Source: Bacteroidales bacterium
GTDB taxonomy: Bacteria > Bacteroidota > Bacteroidia > Bacteroidales > F082
Reading direction: 5' to 3'
DNA: 32,398 nt
NCBI GenBank assembly: GCA_015493525.1
Contig: WGCY01000013.1
Span: 1 to 32,398 of the forward strand
This document shows positions 23,380 through 29,545 of the stretch, piece after piece. Numbering within the stretch: position 1 is the stretch's first letter; every line of letters starts with the position of its first letter. The translations under genes were made by a program, and so were the position numbers. The notes under the pieces are model-generated. The model was not told the DNA's origin. It saw nothing but the letters and a program-made list of their open reading frames with translations, and did no database searches.

Positions 23380-23763
23380 TTACTTGTTTGTGGATTGATA
23401 GGCCTTCCGCGCATTTCCTCCGAGCAGGTTGGCAATAAGGCCGGTCAGGCCATCGGTAAGGAACTTTACCTGAAATCCTTTGGTTACCAGATAATGCATG
23501 GCTATGTTGGCCCGGATGTTATGCGGGCAGGCTGTAACAATCAGCTTTCCGGCATCCAGTTCATCCAGTCTGTCGGGCAACTCATTGATTGGGATGTTTT
23601 TGGCAATGCCGGTATGCCACATGGCATATTCTTCCTTAAAACGGATATCAATCAGCTGAATGTTTCCTTCCGGAAGTTTTTCAATCACTTCCTCACTGGA
23701 AATTTTCATAGCGGGAACGGAAGGATAATTAAAGTTTTTGATGTAATCTTCGAATGTTGTCAT
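23380..23763 (-). CDS. Rhodanese-like domain protein
   Basis: The 127-residue single-domain protein has IQLIDIRFKEEYAMWHTGIAKNIPINELPDRL and an active-site loop TACPHNIRAN, with the C-x4-R arrangement expected of an active sulfurtransferase. The C-terminal GFQVKFLTDGLTGLIANLLGG is typical. It is expected to carry persulfide sulfur in the cytoplasm. The gene is directly followed by the flavin reductase gene with a 4-base gap. Its own -7 box TATTTTTG lies at 23789-23796, so it need not depend on the rpe transcript. Confidence 0.9.
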   Translation of the reverse strand: MTTFEDYIKNFNYPSVPAMKISSEEVIEKLPEGNIQLIDIRFKEEYAMWHTGIAKNIPINELPDRLDELDAGKLIVTACPHNIRANIAMHYLVTKGFQVKFLTDGLTGLIANLLGGNARKAYQSTNK

Positions 23764-23788
23764 ATTTTATGTTGTTAACATGGTTGCC

Positions 23789-23796
23789 CAAAAATA
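23789..23796 (-). promoter_or_regulatory. -7 box for rhodanese-flavoprotein operon (TATTTTTG)
   Basis: Exact TAnnTTTG match 25 bases upstream of the rhodanese ATG. No good -33 TTTG was found. Confidence 0.45.
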
Positions 23797-23858
23797 AAGA
23801 AAATTTCCGAATGTTTTTTTATCAATTAGCAATAGAAGATTTTTAAAAATAACTGGCC

Positions 23859-24530
23859 TTAAGCGTTTTCCGCCTTTTCTTTCAGCTGTTTCATGGCTTT
23901 CACAATATCGTCCCGGCCGAAAATGGCACTGCCCGACACCAATACCCGGGCACCGGCCTGAACAATGCTTTCCACGGTTTGGTTGTCCACGCCACCATCT
24001 ACTTCAAGCAAAATATCGTGCTCTTCAGTATCAATCATTTTGCGGGCTTTTGCAATTTTTTTAAGTCCCTGTGGTATGAATTTTTGCCCGCCAAATCCGG
24101 GATTTACGGTCATGATTAACAGCAAATCAATGTCGTCCAGTACATTTTCGATGGTGGAAAGTGAAGTGGCCGGATTGAGGGATACGCCGGCTTTTACATT
24201 TTGATTATGAATAGATTGTATCGTTCGGTGCAGGTGGGTGCAGGCTTCCTGGTGCACGGTAAGGATATCGGCACCGGCCCGGGCATAAGCTTCAATGTAC
24301 GCATCGGGATTGGAAATCATCAAATGCACATCCAGCGGGACGTTGGTAATCCGTTTCAGTGCTTTCACCATGTTAGGGCCAAAAGTCAGGTTGGGTACAA
24401 AATGACCATCCATCACATCCACGTGAATGTAGTCGGCACCGTTTTCTGTCAGTGTTTTCACCTGCTTTTCAAGTTGCAGCAAATCGGCTGACAAAATGGA
24501 GGGAGCGATGAGTATGGGTTGTTTTTGCAT
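23859..24530 (-). CDS. rpe: Ribulose-phosphate 3-epimerase
   Basis: Rpe interconverts ribulose-5-phosphate and xylulose-5-phosphate in the pentose-phosphate pathway. The 223-residue protein shows APSILSADLLQLEKQV, the metal- and substrate-binding HVDVMDGHFVPNLTFGP, PLDVHLMI, LLIMTVNPGFGGQKFI and LEVDGGVD, all conserved in the family. The frame opens at 24563 inside the Fic gene, but the ATG at 24530 is favoured. It begins 14 bases after the Fic stop and no TAnnTTTG box lies in that gap, so rpe seems to be transcribed from the Fic promoter or further upstream. Confidence 0.96.
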   Translation of the reverse strand: MQKQPILIAPSILSADLLQLEKQVKTLTENGADYIHVDVMDGHFVPNLTFGPNMVKALKRITNVPLDVHLMISNPDAYIEAYARAGADILTVHQEACTHLHRTIQSIHNQNVKAGVSLNPATSLSTIENVLDDIDLLLIMTVNPGFGGQKFIPQGLKKIAKARKMIDTEEHDILLEVDGGVDNQTVESIVQAGARVLVSGSAIFGRDDIVKAMKQLKEKAENA

Positions 24531-24544
24531 AGTGCGTATGTTTG

Positions 24545-25504
24545 TTATTCTTTTATAATGCAATATTTTGTTTTGTTTTTTGCGCCGGAAACCCGGAAAA
24601 GTCCCATTTCCACACCTTTTTTTAAGTCGCGGCTAGCCGTAGATGTGGAAATATTCTTGAAAATATTCAGGTAATCTTTTCTGCTGAAATCTTTAATATT
24701 CAGTCCCAACAGATATTTCAGCCTTTCTTTCGTAGTAAGTTTTTTTCCCCGGTTGCGTAACAAATCTTGCAGGGCGAGGTTAACAACGTGCAAAAGGTAT
24801 TCGATGAACGAGGTGGAACTGGCAGCTCGGTCCGATTGCATCAGGGCGTGATAATAATCTTCCTGTGTTTTGGAAATCAGGCTTTCGAATGGCAGGTATT
24901 CAAAAACGGGGTACTTGTTCATTAAAATAACGGTTTGCCACAACCTGCCCATTCTTCCGTTTCCATCGGCAAAAGGGTGAATGAATTCTATTTCGTAATG
25001 AAAAACGCAACTTTTTATTAAAACGGGATCCTCATCTTCTTTGAGATAGTGAAACAGGTCTTTGACAAGATAGGGAACGTTTTCTGCCGGTGGGGCCATG
25101 TGTGCCACTTCCCGTCCATGCACAATTCCTACACTTTTCTTTCGGAACCTGCCGGTATCTTCAACCAATCCCTTCATTAAAATTTTATGTGCCTTACGGA
25201 ACGAAGACACGGAAAAAGGCGAAAACGTACCGATTTTATCGTACACTTCCAAAGCATTCAACACTTCACGGATATCTTTTTCCGGTCCGATAACCCGTTT
25301 GTTTTCAAACAAGGCCGTTATCTGCTCTTCCGTTAAACTGTTGCCTTCAATTTGTAGGGAAGAATGGATTGTTTTAATTTTATTGCGCTTTCTCAGGACA
25401 GGCGAAGGCTTTTCCAGAAACCGGGCGTTCACTTCGCCCAGCTTTTCCGAAATACCGGCAGTTAGTTTCAGTATTTGCGGCGTTATGTCGTATGGCGGCT
25501 TCAT
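24545..25504 (-). CDS. Fic-domain AMP transferase with N-terminal inhibitory motif and C-terminal winged helix
   Basis: Fic proteins usually move AMP from ATP to a hydroxyl of a target protein. Numbering from the ATG at 25504 (319 aa), the catalytic motif HPFADGNGRMGR spans His176-Arg187 and is intact. An inhibitory helix motif SLQIEG (Ser49-Glu53-Gly54) precedes it, which makes this a class II, self-inhibited Fic. The C-terminal part (about 255-319, TTKERLKYLLGL...STSTASRDLKKGVEMGLF) looks like a winged helix-turn-helix. An ATG at 25516 would add MIVS. Upstream are a perfect promoter and two tandem palindromes, suggesting autoregulation. It sits between tkt and rpe; target proteins are unknown. 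Confidence 0.92.
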   Translation of the reverse strand: MKPPYDITPQILKLTAGISEKLGEVNARFLEKPSPVLRKRNKIKTIHSSLQIEGNSLTEEQITALFENKRVIGPEKDIREVLNALEVYDKIGTFSPFSVSSFRKAHKILMKGLVEDTGRFRKKSVGIVHGREVAHMAPPAENVPYLVKDLFHYLKEDEDPVLIKSCVFHYEIEFIHPFADGNGRMGRLWQTVILMNKYPVFEYLPFESLISKTQEDYYHALMQSDRAASSTSFIEYLLHVVNLALQDLLRNRGKKLTTKERLKYLLGLNIKDFSRKDYLNIFKNISTSTASRDLKKGVEMGLFRVSGAKNKTKYCIIKE

Positions 25505-25528
25505 TGATACTATCATTTGATACTATCA
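25505..25528. promoter_or_regulatory. Candidate fic operator: two tandem TGATAcTATCA palindromes
   Basis: TGATACTATCA occurs twice, at 25505-25515 and 25518-25528, each with perfect 5-bp arms about a central base. Counting the preceding T, it is a 12-base direct repeat with a 13-bp period. The pair covers the predicted transcription start and touches the -7 box, where a repressor would block initiation. Confidence 0.65.
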
Positions 25529-25558
25529 AAAGTAATGGTTTTGATGCAATTTTCCAAA
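25527..25558 (-). promoter_or_regulatory. fic promoter (TTTG-N20-TACTTTTG)
   Basis: The -33 TTTG is at 25555-25558 and the -7 TACTTTTG at 25527-25534, separated by 20 bases, a full match to the Bacteroidota promoter. The predicted start is near 25523, inside the tandem palindromes. Confidence 0.7.
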
Positions 25559-25570
25559 TCTCAGTAGGTT

Positions 25571-27553
25571 TTATTTTCCCGGGTACCGTTCTTCCACCAG
25601 TCGGGCAATGTTTTCCGGCGTGAAGCCGAATTCTTTTTCCAATACCCCTGCCGGAGCGGAAGCACCAAAATGATCCATGCCAAAGCTCCAGCCATCGGCC
25701 ACATATTTTCCCCAGCCAAAAGTACTGGCTGCTTCAATACTGACGCGGTATTTTACGTCAGGAGGCAAAACAGATTCTTTGTATTCCTGTGGCTGTTCAT
25801 CAAAAAGCTCCATACAGGGCATGCTGACCACGCGAACTTTTTTCCCGGAAATCCGTTTGGCAGCAGCCAGGGCAAGGTGTACCTCCGAACCGCTGGCAAT
25901 CAGGATAATGTCGGGTTTTTCGTTTTCATTTCCCGAAACGATATAAGCCCCTTTTTTGGCTTTTTCTTCCACATTTTCCACACCGAGCGTGGGAACGCCC
26001 TGGCGGGTGAAGCCAAAGGCTACCGGCTTGTCATTTATGGCGAAAGCCAGTTGCATGAGTGCTGCTGTTTCACGGGCTTCTGCCGGACGGAAAACATACA
26101 ATCCGGGAAGGGAACGCAGCCCGGCAAATTGTTCTATCGGCTCATGCGTGGGGCCATCTTCGCCCACGTAAAACGAATCATGGGTAAAGGTGTACAAAAC
26201 CGGTAAACCCATGAGTGCCGACAAGCGCATGGCCGGTTTGGCATAATCGGAAAAGACCAAAAAAGTAGCACCGAAAGGCCGGAATCCACCGTGCAGGGCA
26301 ATACCGTTCAGAATGGTGGCCATGGGAAATTCACGGACAGCAAAAGAGAGGTTTCGTCCGCTGTGGTCATCGCGGGTAAATTCGCCCGAAACATCGGCAT
26401 AAGCTTTCGTGTTGTTGGAAGGCTCCAGATCGGCTGAACCACCAAGGATAACATTCGTTTGCTGTGCGAAGTAAGCCAGTGTTTTCCCAAAGGAAGCACG
26501 GGTTGCCATCTTTTCTCCGGGTTTAAATTCCGGAAGTTTTAAATTGGGTGTCAGACTATTGCTTAAAATAGCTTGGTATTTCTTAGCGAAGTCTGTATCG
26601 GCTTCAGATTTCTCTTTAACAATTGCATTCCAGGCGTTGACTGCTTTCTTTTGTTCTTTATGTTGTGAATGGAAATAGTCATAAACCGCTTCCGGGACAT
26701 AAAAATCTTTGTCTGCCGGCAGTCCGTTTTTTTCTTTGGTAGCGGCAATCTCTTCCGGCGGCAACGGCGAGCCGTGGGTATGAAAATCGCCTTCCACGGT
26801 GGCAGCCCCTTTGGCCATAACAGTGTGCCCGATGATAATGGTTGGCTTGTTTTTTTCTTCCTGCGCCTGCTCAATGGCGAGGCTGATTTGCACGTGATCG
26901 TGGCCATCGATTTCCAGCACTTGCCAACCGAAACCTTTAAAAACCTTGTTTATTTTGGTGCTGTCGGCACGGGAAGTGCTTCCGGAAATCTGGGCGTTGT
27001 TTTTATCATAAAACAGGATTAATTTTCCCAAACCAAAATGGCCTGCATTGGCAGCAGCTCCCAGTGCCACCGGTTCCTGCAGGTCACCATCGCCAGCCAA
27101 GACATAAGTGTAATGATCGATAACATCTTTTCCCATTTGGTCGGCAAGGGCCGCTTCGGCAACGGCCATTCCCACGGCCATTCCCACTCCTTGTCCCAGT
27201 GGCCCGGTAGTGGCATCCACACCGGGAGTCAGGCCGTGTTCGGGATGCCCGGGTGTCAGGCTTCCCCACTGGCGAAAGTGCTTTAACTCTTCCATGGGCA
27301 GATAGCCCTGTAGGTGTAATAACGAATAGAGCAACATGCTTTCGTGCCCGGCCGAAAGGACGAAGCGGTCGCGGTTGAGCCATTGGCTGTCACCGGGATC
27401 AGTTTTCAGGTAATATTTAAAAAGTATGTAAGCCATATCCGTTGAGGACATGGCACCACCGGGATGACCGGAGTTGGCTTTACGTGTTCCGTCCATTATG
27501 AGGCCGCGAATGACAGCAACGGCATTTTTGTCTTGTTCAGCGTTTAGATTCAT
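25571..27553 (-). CDS. tkt: Transketolase
   Basis: Transketolase moves two-carbon ketol units between sugar phosphates, using thiamine diphosphate and a divalent metal. The 660-residue protein has NSGHPGGAMSS (His30), GPLGQGVGMAVGMA and the thiamine-diphosphate motif AGDGDLQEP (GDG at 154-156) with a downstream DKNN. It also has the pyrimidine domain with the catalytic glutamate region DGPTHEPIEQ and the C-terminal domain (ILIASGSEVHLAL). The frame is open to 27766 but would run into the divergent SDR gene; the ATG at 27553 gives MNLNAEQDKNAV. Its -7 box is at 27609-27616. Confidence 0.97.
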   Translation of the reverse strand: MNLNAEQDKNAVAVIRGLIMDGTRKANSGHPGGAMSSTDMAYILFKYYLKTDPGDSQWLNRDRFVLSAGHESMLLYSLLHLQGYLPMEELKHFRQWGSLTPGHPEHGLTPGVDATTGPLGQGVGMAVGMAVAEAALADQMGKDVIDHYTYVLAGDGDLQEPVALGAAANAGHFGLGKLILFYDKNNAQISGSTSRADSTKINKVFKGFGWQVLEIDGHDHVQISLAIEQAQEEKNKPTIIIGHTVMAKGAATVEGDFHTHGSPLPPEEIAATKEKNGLPADKDFYVPEAVYDYFHSQHKEQKKAVNAWNAIVKEKSEADTDFAKKYQAILSNSLTPNLKLPEFKPGEKMATRASFGKTLAYFAQQTNVILGGSADLEPSNNTKAYADVSGEFTRDDHSGRNLSFAVREFPMATILNGIALHGGFRPFGATFLVFSDYAKPAMRLSALMGLPVLYTFTHDSFYVGEDGPTHEPIEQFAGLRSLPGLYVFRPAEARETAALMQLAFAINDKPVAFGFTRQGVPTLGVENVEEKAKKGAYIVSGNENEKPDIILIASGSEVHLALAAAKRISGKKVRVVSMPCMELFDEQPQEYKESVLPPDVKYRVSIEAASTFGWGKYVADGWSFGMDHFGASAPAGVLEKEFGFTPENIARLVEERYPGK

Positions 27554-27608
27554 ATTTCTTATAATCAGGTTGTTATTTTTCTTGGTAAACAAAATTTTTT
27601 GCGTCCGA

Positions 27609-27616
27609 CAAAAATA
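27609..27616 (-). promoter_or_regulatory. -7 box for tkt (TATTTTTG)
   Basis: Exact TAnnTTTG match, giving a leader of about 50 nt for tkt. It is 20 bases from the divergent SDR box, so the two promoters could interfere. Confidence 0.5.
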
Positions 27617-27635
27617 CGATTTTCCTGTGATTTTG

Positions 27636-27643
27636 TAATTTTG
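27636..27643 (+). promoter_or_regulatory. -7 box for the SDR gene (TAATTTTG)
   Basis: Exact TAnnTTTG match 24 bases upstream of the SDR ATG. The -33 region is poor. Confidence 0.45.
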
Positions 27644-27667
27644 GAGAAACCAAATCGGGAAAGAAAG

Positions 27668-28477
27668 ATGAATGCAAAAGTAATACTCGTTACCGGTGCT
27701 ACCGATGGCATCGGGAAACAAACCGCACTGGAACTGGCACAAATGGGGCATAAAGTGCTGGTGCACGGACGAAACAAAGCGAAAAGTGAAACTGCTGCCA
27801 ATGCTATTCGCGAGATGTCGGGAAATGAAAATGTGGAAGCCGTGCAGGCTGACCTGACGGATTTTAAAGAGATTAAAGCATTGGCTGAAGAGGTGAAGGG
27901 CCGTTACAACCGGCTGGATGTGCTGTTAAACAATACCGGTGTTTTTGAAAACGAGAGAATCATTCTCCCCAACGGACTGGAACGTTCCTTTATGGTGAAC
28001 CATGTCGCACCTTTTACCCTGACCCTGGAATTGCTTGATTTGTTGAAAAATACACCGACCGCCCGGGTTGTCAACGTCAGTTCTATGGCACAATCCGGAA
28101 GCATCGACTTTGATAACCTCAACGGTGAAAAGTATTTTGACCCGTATAATGCTTATGCCGTCTCCAAGTTGGAAAACGTTTTGTTTACATACAAGCTGGC
28201 GCGGATGCTAAAAGATGAAAATGTAACGGCCAACTGCCTGCATCCCGGAGTAATTAACACCAAGCTGCTACATGCCGGATGGGGGATGGGCGGAGCCAGC
28301 GTACACCAGGGGGCACAAACTTCTGTTTTTGCTGCTGTCTCACCTGAAATGGAAGGAAAAACCGGACTTTATCTGGTAAACCAGAAACCTGCTAAATCGG
28401 TGACTCTCTCTCACGATAAAAAAGTGCAGGAACGGCTGTGGGAGATAAGTTTGGAGATTGTTCAACGGCTTGGGTAA
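27668..28477 (+). CDS. Short-chain dehydrogenase/reductase (retinol dehydrogenase-like)
   Basis: The 269-residue protein has the classical SDR cofactor motif VTGATDGIGKQTALEL and an NNTG motif (LLNNTGVF). The catalytic Ser is in VNVSSMAQ and Tyr-x3-Lys is in YNAYAVSKLENV, with CLHPGVINTKLL downstream. The VHGRNKAK segment after the second beta strand suggests NADP(H) use, as in RDH/WWOX-like SDRs. The substrate is not known. It is transcribed divergently from tkt; the frame extends upstream to 27599, but the -7 box at 27636-27643 supports the ATG at 27668. Confidence 0.9.
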   Translation: MNAKVILVTGATDGIGKQTALELAQMGHKVLVHGRNKAKSETAANAIREMSGNENVEAVQADLTDFKEIKALAEEVKGRYNRLDVLLNNTGVFENERIILPNGLERSFMVNHVAPFTLTLELLDLLKNTPTARVVNVSSMAQSGSIDFDNLNGEKYFDPYNAYAVSKLENVLFTYKLARMLKDENVTANCLHPGVINTKLLHAGWGMGGASVHQGAQTSVFAAVSPEMEGKTGLYLVNQKPAKSVTLSHDKKVQERLWEISLEIVQRLG

Positions 28478-28848
28478 TAGTTGCGAATCCTGGCCGACAC
28501 TCACTTTATCAGCGTTTAATGCTGAGCCAAATGGTACGGGAATGCGGGAAGGATTTGGCGTGAGCATCTTGTTATGCAAAGCCGACATCCGCTGCGAAGA
28601 CTCTCACGCCCTTCTCAGCCCACTGTCCACCCATAGAAGGGCTCAGAGATAAACTGAACATCTGCTCTTTCGGGTTTGTAACCCGAAAGTTTTGAAAATG
28701 AGAATTTCAAATCCATTTATGCTACAAGGTCAGGATTACGCCAAAGGCGTACCTGTGGTACAAATCCTGATTAGCATCACCTAATAAATTAATGCTTTAT
28801 TTCCTCCTTCTTTTTAGGAAAGTCCTAATTTTGCCTGAAAACGATACC
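28478..28848. other. 371-bp intergenic region: nested inverted repeats plus two REP-like hairpins
   Basis: No gene is supported. The left part holds nested inverted repeats: CTGAGCC (28522-28528) with GGCTCAG (28640-28646), and inside them GGCGTGAG (28557-28564) with CTCACGCC (28603-28610). The right part holds a perfect hairpin CTTTCGGGTT-tgt-AACCCGAAAG (28667-28689). A second palindrome, TCAGGATT (28730-28737) with AATCCTGA (28763-28770), surrounds ACGCC-aaa-GGCGT. Confidence 0.6.
28826..28833 (+). promoter_or_regulatory. -7 box for the Nudix gene (TAATTTTG)
   Basis: Exact TAnnTTTG match 15 bases upstream of the ATG at 28849. It lies downstream of the alternative start at 28792, so it supports the shorter protein. 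Confidence 0.5.
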
Positions 28849-29379
28849 ATGAAAAAATGGAAAATTCTGGGACAGGAAACGGTTTGCGATTTTAAACTTT
28901 TCAAGTTTTACAGGCGTGATTTGCTGAATACGCACAAAAACAGTGAGTACCGGTTTTATGTGATGGAAACCCCCGACTGGATCAACGTGATTCCGGTAAC
29001 GCCGGAGGGCAAAATTGTGCTGATAAGGCAATACCGTGCCGGAACCGATGCAATTACTATCGAAATTCCGGGAGGCGTCATTGACAAGACCGATGCTTCG
29101 CCCGAAGCGGCTGCCCGGCGCGAACTGGAAGAGGAAACGGCTTATGTGTCAGATGATTTGAGCCTACTTGGCTCTGTCCATCCCAACCCTTCCTTCATGG
29201 CCAATACCTGTCATTTTGTGGTGGCGAGAGATGCCAAGCCTGTTGGCAAAACCAATTTTGATCCCGGTGAAGACATTGAAACTTTTGAAATGGATCCGAA
29301 TGAACTGAAACAGGCCATCCGTAGCGGAAAAATCAAACATGCCCTGACGGTTGCGGCGATGGGACTCTATTTTCAGTAA
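28849..29379 (+). CDS. Nudix hydrolase (ADP-sugar pyrophosphatase-like)
   Basis: Nudix enzymes cleave nucleoside diphosphates linked to another group. The 176-residue protein has IVLIRQYRAGTDAITIEIPGG and a Nudix box read as GVIDKTDASPEAAARRELEEET. That box has one extra residue, and Ala replaces the usual Gly after EET, but the catalytic REL-x-EE core is intact. The N-terminal strand (FYRRDLLNTHKNSEYRFYVME) and overall layout match ADP-ribose/ADP-sugar pyrophosphatases. The substrate is uncertain. The ATG at 28849 is chosen over 28792 because of the promoter box between them. Confidence 0.9.
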   Translation: MKKWKILGQETVCDFKLFKFYRRDLLNTHKNSEYRFYVMETPDWINVIPVTPEGKIVLIRQYRAGTDAITIEIPGGVIDKTDASPEAAARRELEEETAYVSDDLSLLGSVHPNPSFMANTCHFVVARDAKPVGKTNFDPGEDIETFEMDPNELKQAIRSGKIKHALTVAAMGLYFQ

Positions 29380-29393
29380 AAGGTAGTAATGTA

Positions 29394-29545
29394 GGAAGGT
29401 TGCAGGGTTACAAGGTTGGAAAACACCTTCTCACCTTTTCACCCTTTCACCTTCTCACCTTTTCACCTTTTAACCCTTCCACCTTCTTACCTTTCTACCT
29501 TCTCATCCTTCCACCTTTCCAACCCTCCAACCTTTCATCCCTTTC
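29394..29545. repeat. C-rich degenerate satellite with a short G-rich inverted arm, permease 3' flank 1
   Basis: A G-rich arm (GGAAGGTTGCAGGGTTACAA) is followed by a long pyrimidine-rich array of CACCTT/CCTTTCACC-type units. CACCTTCTCACCTTTTCACC is repeated exactly at 29424-29443 and 29448-29467. The end (TTTCCAACCCTCCAACCTTTC, about 29515-29535) is shared with the second satellite at 31933-32120. Open frames through this DNA are artefacts of the repeats. Confidence 0.75.

Noticed and set aside
23859-27553. A Fic/antitoxin defence module
   Set aside because: The Fic protein carries its own inhibitory motif and no small antitoxin gene lies next to it; neighbours are metabolic.
25571-27766. 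Longer transketolase start at 27766
   Set aside because: It would overlap the divergent SDR gene and both promoters; the family N-terminus begins at 27553.
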